A stretch of 64,000 nt of DNA from Roseateles_B flavus (GTDB taxonomy: Bacteria; Pseudomonadota; Gammaproteobacteria; Burkholderiales; Burkholderiaceae_C), in contig NZ_JBDPZC010000003.1 of the NCBI RefSeq assembly GCF_039872765.1, positions 310,001 to 374,000 on the forward strand, in the 5' to 3' direction. Positions 34,057 through 41,391 of the stretch are shown here, piece after piece. Each line of letters begins with the position of its first letter. Within the stretch, counting starts at the first letter, position 1. Below the pieces are notes generated by a model, which searched no databases, was not told the origin of the DNA, and saw only the letters and a program-made list of their open reading frames with translations. The position numbers were made by a program, and so were the translations under genes.

Positions 34057-35715
34057 TCAGGCGCCGGGCAGGCGGTGCTCGGCAAACTGCTGGCGCAGCT
34101 TGAGCTTCTGGATCTTGCCGGTGGCCGTGTGCGGGATCTCGTCGACGAAGACCACGTCGTCCGGGATCTGCCACTTGGCGATGCGGCCCTCGTAGAAGGC
34201 CAGCATCTCCTCGCGGCTCAGGCTGGTGCCGGGCTTGCGCACCACCACCAGCAGCGGGCGCTCGTCCCACTTCGGATGCCGGCAGGCGATGGCCGCGGCC
34301 TCGGCCACGGCCGGGTGGGCCATGGCGATGTTCTCGAGGTCGATGGAGGAGATCCACTCGCCGCCGGACTTGATCACGTCCTTGCTGCGGTCGGTGATCT
34401 GCATGAAGCCGTCGGCGTCGATGGTGGCCACGTCGCCGGTGGGGAACCACAGGCCCGCATCGACGCCCTGCTCCTTCACCGGAACCAGGGCGGACTCGTT
34501 CTGGCCGAAGTAGCTGTTGATCACCCAGTGGCCGCGCACGACCAGGTTGCCGCTGCTGGCGCCGTCCCAGGGCTGGGCGTCGCCGGCGTCGTCGATCACG
34601 GCCATGTCGATGCCGTAGATCACCTTGCCCTGCTTCTCCAGGATGCGGCGCTGCTCCTCCTGCGGCAGCTTGAGCTGGCGCGCGGTGAGCTTGGACAGCG
34701 TGCCCAGCGGCGAGAGCTCGGTCATGCCCCAGGCATGGATGACCTCGACGCCGTAGTCGTCCATCAGCGTGCGCAGCATGGCCGGCGGGCAGGCCGAGCC
34801 CCCGATCACCGTGCGCTTGAAGCTGCTGAACTGCAGCTTGTTGGCGCCCACGTAATTGAGCAGGCCCAGCCACACGGTGGGCACGCCGGCGCTGAAGGTC
34901 ACCTGCTCCGATTCGAAGAGCTCGAAGAGCGACTTGCCGTCCAGGTGCGGCCCCGGGAACACCAGCTTGGCGCCCACGATAGCGCTGCTGTAGGGCAGGC
35001 CCCAGGCGTTGACGTGGAACATGGGCACCACGGGCAGGATCACGTCCTTGGAGGAGCAGTCCATGCCGTCGGGCAGCGCGGAGGCGAAGGCGTGCAGCAC
35101 GCTGGAGCGGTGGCTGTACACGGCGCCCTTGGGATGGCCGGTGGTGCCGGAGGTGTAGCAGATGCTGGAGGCCGCGTTCTCGTCGAAGCGGGGCCAGGTG
35201 TAGCGGCCGTCCTCGGCCTCCACCAGCTCCTCGTAGCACAGCAGGCCCTGCAGGCTGGTCTGGGCCGGCATGTGGGCGCGGTCCGTCATCAGCACGTAGT
35301 GGCGGATGTGCGGCAGCTGCGGCGCCAGCTTCTCGACCAGGGGCAGGAAGTTGAGGTCGAAGCAGAGGGTCAGGTCTTGCGCGTCATTCGCGATCCAGGC
35401 GATCTGCTCGGGGAAGAGGCGCGGATTGATCGTGTGGCAGACCAGCTGGGAGCCTGAGCTGCCGTAGTAGATCTCGAGGTGCCGGTAGCCGTTCCAGGCC
35501 AGGGTGCCGACGCGGTCCCCGGGCTTCAGCCCGAGCCGGGCCAGCGCCTGGGCCAGCTTGCGGGAGCGCAGTTCGCACTCGCGCCAGTTGTAGCGGTGCA
35601 GGTCGCCCTCGACCCGCTTGCTGACGATCTCGGTGTCACCCGAGTGCCGGGCCGCGTGCTGGATCAGCGAAGAGATCAGCAGCGGCATGGACATCATCTG
35701 TCCCATCAAGCCCAT
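34057..35715 (-). CDS. AMP-forming acyl-CoA ligase (DmdB-like)
   Basis: 552-residue ANL-family enzyme that activates a carboxylic acid with ATP and CoA. Motifs are YTSGTTGHPKGAVYSHRS (P-loop, about 186-203), AWGMTELSPLGT (about 335-346), DRSKDVIKSGGEWISS, and the C-terminal lysine in TGKIQKLKLRQ. This subfamily includes 3-(methylthio)propionyl-CoA and medium-chain acyl-CoA ligases. It starts at ATG 35715 after AAGGAGACATTG. It lies upstream of the ABC transporter and is probably co-regulated with it. Confidence 0.94.
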   Translation of the reverse strand: MGLMGQMMSMPLLISSLIQHAARHSGDTEIVSKRVEGDLHRYNWRECELRSRKLAQALARLGLKPGDRVGTLAWNGYRHLEIYYGSSGSQLVCHTINPRLFPEQIAWIANDAQDLTLCFDLNFLPLVEKLAPQLPHIRHYVLMTDRAHMPAQTSLQGLLCYEELVEAEDGRYTWPRFDENAASSICYTSGTTGHPKGAVYSHRSSVLHAFASALPDGMDCSSKDVILPVVPMFHVNAWGLPYSSAIVGAKLVFPGPHLDGKSLFELFESEQVTFSAGVPTVWLGLLNYVGANKLQFSSFKRTVIGGSACPPAMLRTLMDDYGVEVIHAWGMTELSPLGTLSKLTARQLKLPQEEQRRILEKQGKVIYGIDMAVIDDAGDAQPWDGASSGNLVVRGHWVINSYFGQNESALVPVKEQGVDAGLWFPTGDVATIDADGFMQITDRSKDVIKSGGEWISSIDLENIAMAHPAVAEAAAIACRHPKWDERPLLVVVRKPGTSLSREEMLAFYEGRIAKWQIPDDVVFVDEIPHTATGKIQKLKLRQQFAEHRLPGA

Positions 35716-35809
35716 CAATGTCTCCTTGGTTCCTGCCCTGCGTGGGGCTGAACTCGACCGAATCGGGCCATGTTAACCCTGCGCCGTGTGGCGACTTAGT
35801 CACCCTCGT

Positions 35810-35825
35810 TACACTGGATCTCATG
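35810..35825 (+). promoter_or_regulatory. -10-like TACACT placed for a leaderless selO start
   Basis: TACACT (35810-35815) is separated by 7 bases from the ATG at 35823. No Shine-Dalgarno sequence is present between them, so the transcript should begin at or near the start codon. The -35 is weak. Confidence 0.45.
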
Positions 35826-37391
35826 GTTTTCGACAAGGGCACGCCCCCCTCTTCAGACCCGGGCAGTGACGCCCTTGCCACTCCCTCCACGGGTCGCGCG
35901 ATGGATTGGCAGGAGCAGCTGGCCCAGGTCCCCGCCCGGCATGCCGCCAGCTTCACCCGCCTGGGTGACGGCTTCCTGACACGGCTCCCGCCCGAGCCGC
36001 TCCCCGCCCCGCACTGGGTGGCGTACAGCGAGCCCTGCGCGCAGCGGCTGGGCCTGCCACCCGACTGGCGCAGCGAGGAGGCCCTGCAGGTCCTCAGCGG
36101 CAATGCGCTGTGGGAAGGCATGGATCCCTGGGCCAGTGTCTACAGCGGGCATCAGTTCGGCGTCTGGGCCGGCCAGCTGGGCGACGGGCGTGCGCTGCAC
36201 CTGGGCGAGTTGCTGCACGAAGGCCAGCGCTGGGAGGTCCAGCTCAAAGGGGCCGGGCGCACGCCCTACTCTCGCCGTGGCGATGGCCGGGCGGTGCTGC
36301 GCTCCTCCATCCGCGAGTTCCTGTGCTCAGAAGCGATGGCCGCGCTGGGCATCCCGACGACCCGCGCGCTGTGCATCACCGGCTCGCCGCAGGGCGTGCG
36401 GCGCGAAACGGTGGAGACCGCTGCCGTCGTGACCCGCGTGGCGCCCAGCTTCCTGCGCTTCGGCCACCTGGAGCATTTCGCGCACCACGGGCAGCACGAG
36501 GCGCTGCGGCAGCTGATGGCTCATGTCCTGAGCCACCATGCGCCCGAGTGCCTGGACGCGCCGGTGCCGCCGGTGGCCTTCCTCGAGAAGGTCGCCCGCC
36601 AGACCGCCGAACTGCTCGCCGCCTGGCAGTGCGTGGGCTTCTGCCATGGGGTCATGAACACCGACAACATGTCCCTGCTGGGCCTGACCCTGGACTACGG
36701 CCCCTTCGGCTTCCTGGACGGCTTCGACCCTGGCCATGTCTGCAACCATTCCGACCACCAAGGCCGCTATGCCTACGCCCGCCAGCCGCAGGTCGCCTTC
36801 TGGAACCTGCATGCCCTGGCCCAGGCCCTGATGCCGCTCATCGGCGGTGACGAGGAGGCCGTGGCCGAGCTGCTGGGCGAGGCCCTGGAGCCCTACCGCC
36901 AGGTCTTCCAGCAGGCCATGCTCACGCGCATGCGGGCCAAGCTGGGCCTGGCGCGGGCCGAGCCCGAGGACCAGGCCCTGGTCGACGACTGGCTGCGGCT
37001 GCTGGCCCTGCATCGCACGGACTACACCATCGCGCACCGGCGCCTGTCCCGCTGGCCGGCCATGGCCGAGCCCGACGGGGGCCCGCTGCGCGACCTCTTT
37101 CTGGACCGCGAGCGCTTCGACCTCTGGGCCCTGCGCTACCGCGAGCGCCTCACCCGCGAAGCCAGCGTGGACGCCGAGCGCCTGCCCCGCATGCAGGCCG
37201 TCAACCCGGCCGTGGTGCTGCGCAACCATCTGGCCGAGACCGCCATCCGCCAGGCCCAGGCCGGCGATTTCAATGAAATCGAGCGCCTGCTGAAAGTTCT
37301 GCAGCGCCCGTTCGACGAACCGGTTCAAGCGTCCGATGCGGACTTCCCGCCCGACTGGGCCTCCCATCTTGAGGTGTCCTGTTCATCATGA
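35823..37391 (+). CDS. selO: Protein adenylyltransferase SelO (YdiU/UPF0061)
   Basis: 522-residue pseudokinase-fold AMP transferase. It attaches AMP to Ser, Thr or Tyr of redox proteins. Conserved parts are KGAGRTPYSRRGDGRAVLR (nucleotide and Arg-rich loop), SIREFLCSEAM and CHGVMNTDNMSLLGLTLDYGPFGFLD (metal-binding Asn and Asp). The last residues are S-C-S-S, matching the C-terminal tail where vertebrate SelO carries selenocysteine. It starts MVFDKGTP at 35823; an alternative ATG is at 35901. Its TGA overlaps the msrB ATG by 4 bases. Confidence 0.96.
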   Translation: MVFDKGTPPSSDPGSDALATPSTGRAMDWQEQLAQVPARHAASFTRLGDGFLTRLPPEPLPAPHWVAYSEPCAQRLGLPPDWRSEEALQVLSGNALWEGMDPWASVYSGHQFGVWAGQLGDGRALHLGELLHEGQRWEVQLKGAGRTPYSRRGDGRAVLRSSIREFLCSEAMAALGIPTTRALCITGSPQGVRRETVETAAVVTRVAPSFLRFGHLEHFAHHGQHEALRQLMAHVLSHHAPECLDAPVPPVAFLEKVARQTAELLAAWQCVGFCHGVMNTDNMSLLGLTLDYGPFGFLDGFDPGHVCNHSDHQGRYAYARQPQVAFWNLHALAQALMPLIGGDEEAVAELLGEALEPYRQVFQQAMLTRMRAKLGLARAEPEDQALVDDWLRLLALHRTDYTIAHRRLSRWPAMAEPDGGPLRDLFLDRERFDLWALRYRERLTREASVDAERLPRMQAVNPAVVLRNHLAETAIRQAQAGDFNEIERLLKVLQRPFDEPVQASDADFPPDWASHLEVSCSS

Positions 37392-37795
37392 GCGACAAGC
37401 CCTACCCCATCCAGAAGAGCGACGCCGACTGGCGCGCCCAGCTCGACGACATGCAGTACCAGGTGACCCGCCACGCGGCCACCGAGCGCGCCTTCACCGG
37501 CCAGTACTGGGACCACTGGGAGCGCGGCCACTACGACTGCGTCTGCTGCGGCACGCGGCTCTTCGAGGCGCAGACCAAGTTCGACGCCGGCTGCGGCTGG
37601 CCCAGCTACTGGGCCCCGGTGAACGCCGACGTGATCGAGCGCATCGAGGACCGCAGCCACGGCATGGTGCGGGTGGAGGTGCGCTGCCAGCAGTGCGGCG
37701 CGCACCTGGGCCATGTCTTCCCGGATGGCCCGGCCCCGACGGGCGAGCGCTTCTGCATCAACTCGGCCGCGATAGACTTCGCGCCCGATGCCTGA
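37388..37795 (+). CDS. msrB: Peptide-methionine (R)-S-oxide reductase
   Basis: 135-residue repair enzyme that reduces the R-form of methionine sulfoxide. Zinc is held by CVCCG and CQQCG pairs, the fold motif is GCGWPSYW, and the catalytic Cys is in RFCINSAAIDF. There is no signal peptide, so it is cytoplasmic. It begins inside the selO stop (ATGA), so SelO and MsrB should be made together; SelO targets redox proteins, which suggests a shared oxidative-stress role. Confidence 0.97.
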   Translation: MSDKPYPIQKSDADWRAQLDDMQYQVTRHAATERAFTGQYWDHWERGHYDCVCCGTRLFEAQTKFDAGCGWPSYWAPVNADVIERIEDRSHGMVRVEVRCQQCGAHLGHVFPDGPAPTGERFCINSAAIDFAPDA

Positions 37796-37819
37796 GGCTC
37801 AGGCGCTCAAACACTCTTC

Positions 37820-38479
37820 ATGAAGCTTCTGCTCGACTTCCTGCCGCTGATCCTCTTCTTCGGCACCTTCAAGATCGCCGAGTCGCACAAGGCCGCCGCG
37901 GCGGCTTTCGCGTCCTCGCACTTCGGCTTCATGGTGTCCGGCGGCGCGGTCGGCCCGGAAGAGGCGCCCGTGCTGCTGGCCACGCTGGTGGTGATGGCCG
38001 CCACCCTGGCGCAGGCCCTCATCACCAAGCTGCGCGGCCACAAGATCGACCTGATGCTGTGGATCAGCCTGGCCCTGGTCGTGGTCCTGGGCGGACTGAC
38101 CGTCTGGCTGCACGACGAGACCTTCATCAAGTGGAAGCCCACCGGCCTCTACTGGGGCATGGCCCTGGTGTTCCTGCTCAGCGACCTGCTGTTCGGCAAG
38201 AACCTGCTGCGCAGCATGATGGAGAAGGACGTGAAGCTGCCCGACTTCGCCTGGCGGCGCATGAACTGGGGCTCGGTGCTGTTCTTCATCGCCCTGGGTG
38301 TCCTGAATCTTTACGTAGCTTTTCACTACCCCACCGCCACCTGGGCCAACTTCAAGGTCTTCGGCGTGACGGGCCTCTTCGTGCTTTTCACGCTGGGCCA
38401 GGGGGTCTACATGAGCCGTCACATCGTCGAGTCCGCGCCCGCTGAAGACAGCCCGGCCGACAAGGAAGTCCTCCCATGA
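37820..38479 (+). CDS. yciB: Septation protein A / YciB inner-membrane protein
   Basis: 219-residue YciB (IspZ) family protein with about five to six hydrophobic helices. It begins with the family's MKLLLDFLPLILFFGTFKIA. Further matches are KPTGLYWGMALVFLLSDLLFGKNLLRSMM and AWRRMNWGSVLFFIALGVLNLYVAF. It supports cell-envelope synthesis or division, per work on E. coli. It lies 24 bases after msrB and its TGA overlaps bolA by 4 bases. Confidence 0.95.
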   Translation: MKLLLDFLPLILFFGTFKIAESHKAAAAAFASSHFGFMVSGGAVGPEEAPVLLATLVVMAATLAQALITKLRGHKIDLMLWISLALVVVLGGLTVWLHDETFIKWKPTGLYWGMALVFLLSDLLFGKNLLRSMMEKDVKLPDFAWRRMNWGSVLFFIALGVLNLYVAFHYPTATWANFKVFGVTGLFVLFTLGQGVYMSRHIVESAPAEDSPADKEVLP

Positions 38480-38766
38480 ACAGCCCCCAGCACGCCCTGC
38501 CCCGCGCCTCGCTGGCCGTGATCGAACAGCGCCTGCGCGAAGGCCTGCAGCCCGAGCGGCTGGAGATCGAGGACGACAGCGCGAAGCATGCCGGCCACGC
38601 CGGGGCCCGCGAAGGCGGCCACTACACCGTGCGGGTGGTCAGCGAGCGCTTCAGGGGTCTCACGAGGGTCGCGCGCCACCGGCTCGTATATGATTTGATG
38701 GCTGAGCTGATGCGTCAGGGCATCCATGCCCTGGCCATCGATGCGAAGGCTCCGGGAGAACCCTGA
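38476..38766 (+). CDS. bolA: BolA-family protein
   Basis: 96-residue BolA-type protein with class II KH fold. SLAVIEQRLREGLQPERLEIEDDS opens it, and RFRGLTRVARHRLVYDLMAELM and IHALAIDAKAPGE close it. BolA proteins work with glutaredoxins in iron-sulfur handling and affect cell shape. The start overlaps the yciB stop (ATGA). SelO, MsrB and BolA together point to redox or Fe-S stress. Confidence 0.93.
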   Translation: MNSPQHALPRASLAVIEQRLREGLQPERLEIEDDSAKHAGHAGAREGGHYTVRVVSERFRGLTRVARHRLVYDLMAELMRQGIHALAIDAKAPGEP

Positions 38767-38898
38767 GCCGCACCGAATGGCGCCCCGAACCGGCAGGTTC
38801 TGTGGGCGTCTGTTTTTATTCAAACCTCGCCGCGTAACGCGGTGTATCACTGATAGAACCGGTGGTGTGTTCGCCGGTGGAGTCTGTTGAAAGGCCCA

Positions 38899-39705
38899 AT
38901 GTCCATGAAGAAGATTGTGCTCGCCGCCTCGATCGCGGCCCTGACCGCAGCCCTGGCTCCCCTGTCGGCCAGTGCCCAGAACGTCGCGACGGTGAACGGC
39001 AAGGCCGTGCCCAAGGCTCGCGTCGACCAGCTGATCGAACAGGTCACCAAGAACGGCCAGCCCCGCAGCCCCGAGCTGGAAACGCAGGTCAAGGACGAAG
39101 TGGTCCGCCGCGAGATCTTCCTGCAGGAAGCCGAGAAGCGCGGCATCCCGGCCAGCGCCGACTACAAGACCCAGATGGAACTGGCTCGCCAGATGATCCT
39201 GATCCGCGGCCTGATGGAAGACTTCAAGAAGAAGAACCCCGTCACCGACGCGGAAGCCATGAAGGAGTACGAGCAGTTCAAGGCGGCCAACAGCGGCATG
39301 GAATACCGTGCCCGCCACATCCTGGTCGAGAAGGAAGACGAGGCCAAGGCCCTGATCAAGCAGCTCAATGGTGGCGCCAAGTTCGAGGACCTCGCCTCCA
39401 AGAACTCCAAGGACACCGGCTCGGCTGCCAACGGTGGCGACCTGGACTTCGCCAATCCCAACAACTTCGTGCCCGAGTTCTCCAAGGCCATGACCGCCCT
39501 GAAGAAGGGTGAGATGACCCAGGAGCCGGTGAAGTCGCAATTCGGCTATCACATCATCAAGCTGGAAGACACCCGCGAAGCCACCTTCCCGGCCTTCGAC
39601 GACGTCAAGGGCCAGATCAAGCAGCGCATCGAACAGCAGAAGATGGGCGAGTTCCAGCGCGAGCTGGTGAGCAAGGCCAAGACCGACTACAAGTTCGCCC
39701 AGTGA
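38899..39705 (+). CDS. Periplasmic PpiC-type peptidyl-prolyl isomerase
   Basis: 268-residue parvulin. A Sec signal (about 1-27, ending LSASAQNV) is followed by a SurA-like helical region (VNGKAVPKARVDQLIEQV) and a parvulin domain (about 137-232: YRARHILVEKEDEAK, GGDLDFANPNNFVPEF, SQFGYHIIKLEDTR). It probably helps fold or chaperone envelope proteins. Start MSMKK at 38899 has AAAGG 4-5 bases upstream; the ATG 6 bases later is possible. It has its own spacer of 132 bases after bolA and a strong terminator. Confidence 0.93.
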   Translation: MSMKKIVLAASIAALTAALAPLSASAQNVATVNGKAVPKARVDQLIEQVTKNGQPRSPELETQVKDEVVRREIFLQEAEKRGIPASADYKTQMELARQMILIRGLMEDFKKKNPVTDAEAMKEYEQFKAANSGMEYRARHILVEKEDEAKALIKQLNGGAKFEDLASKNSKDTGSAANGGDLDFANPNNFVPEFSKAMTALKKGEMTQEPVKSQFGYHIIKLEDTREATFPAFDDVKGQIKQRIEQQKMGEFQRELVSKAKTDYKFAQ

Positions 39706-40049
39706 GCTTGAGTGCCCAGACGAGTCGCGTTGCGGCTCCCTGACGAACCCGGCCTTGCGCCGGGTTTTTTCATGGCTCTTTGCGCGCTAAGTTGTGATCG
39801 CCAGGAGCCTGCTCCGTACCGCCCGCCTTGCACCACGAACCAACACGCAAAGCGCTCTCACGGGCTTCTTGCATGCCGGGTGCTGATCAGCAAGCGCGCA
39901 ACAGGCATCGCCACCTCGGTCACCCGGTCTCGACTCACCGCCTATTGAGCATGCGTCCGCCACGCCGGGCCATCCCCTGAGGTCAAGAGCGTTCGGCGAA
40001 GCCGACGCTCGCCCCGCGCGACGCCTGCGGATCCGGCTTTGCCGGGCCG
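39706..40049. other. 344-base spacer without a supported gene
   Basis: Between ppiC and the ABC ATPase stop. It holds the ppiC terminator (39746-39770), a 12-base palindrome TGCTGATCAGCA (39881-39892), a bulged stem GAGCGTTCGGC/GCCGACGCTC (about 39988-40011) and the GGATCCGGCTTTGCCGG repeat. A short reading frame of about 78 codons here has no recognisable content. Confidence 0.6.
39746..39770 (+). terminator. Intrinsic terminator of ppiC
   Basis: AACCCGGC and GCCGGGTT form an 8-base stem with a CTTGC loop, followed by TTTT. It lies 41 bases after the ppiC stop and is the clearest terminator in this part. Confidence 0.9.
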
Positions 40050-40057
40050 TCAGGCGT
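40020..40057. repeat. Palindrome containing the stop codon of the ABC ATPase gene
   Basis: ACGCCTG (40021-40027) pairs with CAGGCGT (40051-40057), and between them lies GGATCCGGCTTTGCCGGGCC (40028-40047), which shares 19 of 20 bases with 25624-25643. The ATPase stop (40050-40052) lies at the edge of the stem, so the structure forms at the 3' end of the message. Confidence 0.6.
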
Positions 40058-40727
40058 GCTCCACCAGCCGGCCTGCCTCAATGCGCAGCTGGCGTTCACA
40101 GCGCTCGGCGATGCCCAGGTCATGCGTGACCATCACCAGCGTCGTCCCCGCCTCGCGGTTGAGCTCGAACATCAGCGCCATTACCTGCGCGCCGGTGGCG
40201 AAGTCCAGGCTGCCGGTGGGCTCGTCGGCGAGCAGCAGGGCCGGGCGCTGCACAAAAGCGCGGGCCAGGGCCACGCGCTGCTGCTCGCCCCCCGAAAGCA
40301 CGCGCGGATAGTGGTAGAGGCGCTGCCCCAGGCCGACGCGCTCCAGCATGGCCTGCGCCTGGGCGCGGGCCTCGCGGTCACCGCGCAGCTCCAGCGGCAG
40401 CATGACGTTCTCCAGGGCCGTCAGGTTGGACAGCAGCTGGAAGTTCTGGAACACGAAACCCACATGGGCTGCGCGCAGGGCGGCGCGGGCGTCTTCATCG
40501 AGTGCATAGAGGTCCTGCCCCTGCAGGCGCACGGTGCCGTGGCTGGGGGTGTCCAGGCCGGCCAGCAGGGCCAGCAGCGTGCTCTTGCCCGACCCCGAAG
40601 CCCCCACAATGGCCACTGACTCCCGCGCCTGCAGGGTGAAGCTGATGTCATGCAGAATCGTCAGCTCGCCGGTGGCATCGCGGACCGTCTTGCCCAGGTG
40701 TTCGACTTCGAGGATGGATACAGACAT
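40050..40727 (-). CDS. YbbA/LolD-type ABC transporter ATPase, no permease nearby
   Basis: 225-residue ATPase of the MacB/LolD/YbbA group. Walker A is GASGSGKSTLLALLAGL (about 42-58), signature LSGGEQQRVALARA, Walker B LLLADEPTGSLD, and H-loop VTHD. It is divergent from tesA, as in E. coli and Pseudomonas where ybbA and tesA are divergent neighbours. There the FtsX-like permease follows ybbA. Here the downstream side faces a spacer and convergent ppiC, so the permease is missing locally. Its ATG is 10 bases from the tesA ATG. Confidence 0.95.
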   Translation of the reverse strand: MSVSILEVEHLGKTVRDATGELTILHDISFTLQARESVAIVGASGSGKSTLLALLAGLDTPSHGTVRLQGQDLYALDEDARAALRAAHVGFVFQNFQLLSNLTALENVMLPLELRGDREARAQAQAMLERVGLGQRLYHYPRVLSGGEQQRVALARAFVQRPALLLADEPTGSLDFATGAQVMALMFELNREAGTTLVMVTHDLGIAERCERQLRIEAGRLVEHA

Positions 40728-40737
40728 GAGGAGAGCG

Positions 40738-41370
40738 ATGCAACGCCGAATGTGGATGGCCCACTGTAGCCTGAGCCTGGGCCTGCTGCTGGCGCCGGCC
40801 CTGGCACGCGCGACGAAACGCAAGATCCTGGTGCTGGGCGACAGCCTGTCCGCCGAGTACGGCCTCGCCCGCGGCAGCGGCTGGGTGGCCTTGCTGGAGG
40901 CACGGCTGAAGGCGCAGCAGCGCGAGCTCGAGGTGGTCAATGCCAGCATCAGCGGCGAGACCACCTCCGGCGGCCGTTCCCGCCTGCCGGCCTTGCTGAG
41001 CAAGGAGCAGCCCAGCCTCGTGATCATCGAGCTGGGCGGCAACGACGCCCTGCGCGGCCTGCCCGTGGGCATGACCCGCGACAACCTGCGCGCCATGGTC
41101 CAAGCCTGCAAGAAGGCCGGCGCCCGCGTGCTGCTGGTGGGCATGGAGATGCCCCCCAACTACGGCGCCGCCTACGGCCGGGACTTCGCCGACAGCTTCG
41201 AGACGGTCGCCCGGGACGAGAAGGTCGGCCTGGTGCCCTTCCTGCTGGCCGGCGTGGCCGACCGCCCCGATGCGGAGGCCTGGTTCCAGGCGGACCGCAT
41301 TCACCCTCTGGCCAAGGCCCATCCGCTGATGCTGGAGCAGGTCTGGAAAGGCCTCGCCCCCCTGCTCTGA
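40738..41370 (+). CDS. tesA: TesA-type GDSL esterase / lysophospholipase
   Basis: 210-residue SGNH hydrolase with a signal peptide (about 1-22, ending ALARAT). Blocks are ILVLGDSLSAEYGL (nucleophile Ser), NASISGETTSGG, LGGNDALRG, and the terminal dyad DRIHPLAKAHPLM. Periplasmic TesA enzymes cleave thioesters, esters and lysophospholipids. The start has GAGGAGAGCG just upstream. Only 10 bases separate it from the divergent ATPase start, so promoters must lie in the opposite coding sequences. Confidence 0.95.
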   Translation: MQRRMWMAHCSLSLGLLLAPALARATKRKILVLGDSLSAEYGLARGSGWVALLEARLKAQQRELEVVNASISGETTSGGRSRLPALLSKEQPSLVIIELGGNDALRGLPVGMTRDNLRAMVQACKKAGARVLLVGMEMPPNYGAAYGRDFADSFETVARDEKVGLVPFLLAGVADRPDAEAWFQADRIHPLAKAHPLMLEQVWKGLAPLL

Positions 41371-41391
41371 CCGGCGCCCGGCCTTCGCAGC

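Noticed and set aside
38767..38898. Promoter for ppiC
   Set aside because: TATCAC and similar hexamers occur but no -35/-10 pair with acceptable spacing; not listed as a feature.
39712..39948. Short reading frame of 78 codons after ppiC
   Set aside because: It spans the ppiC terminator and has no start signal or recognisable content.
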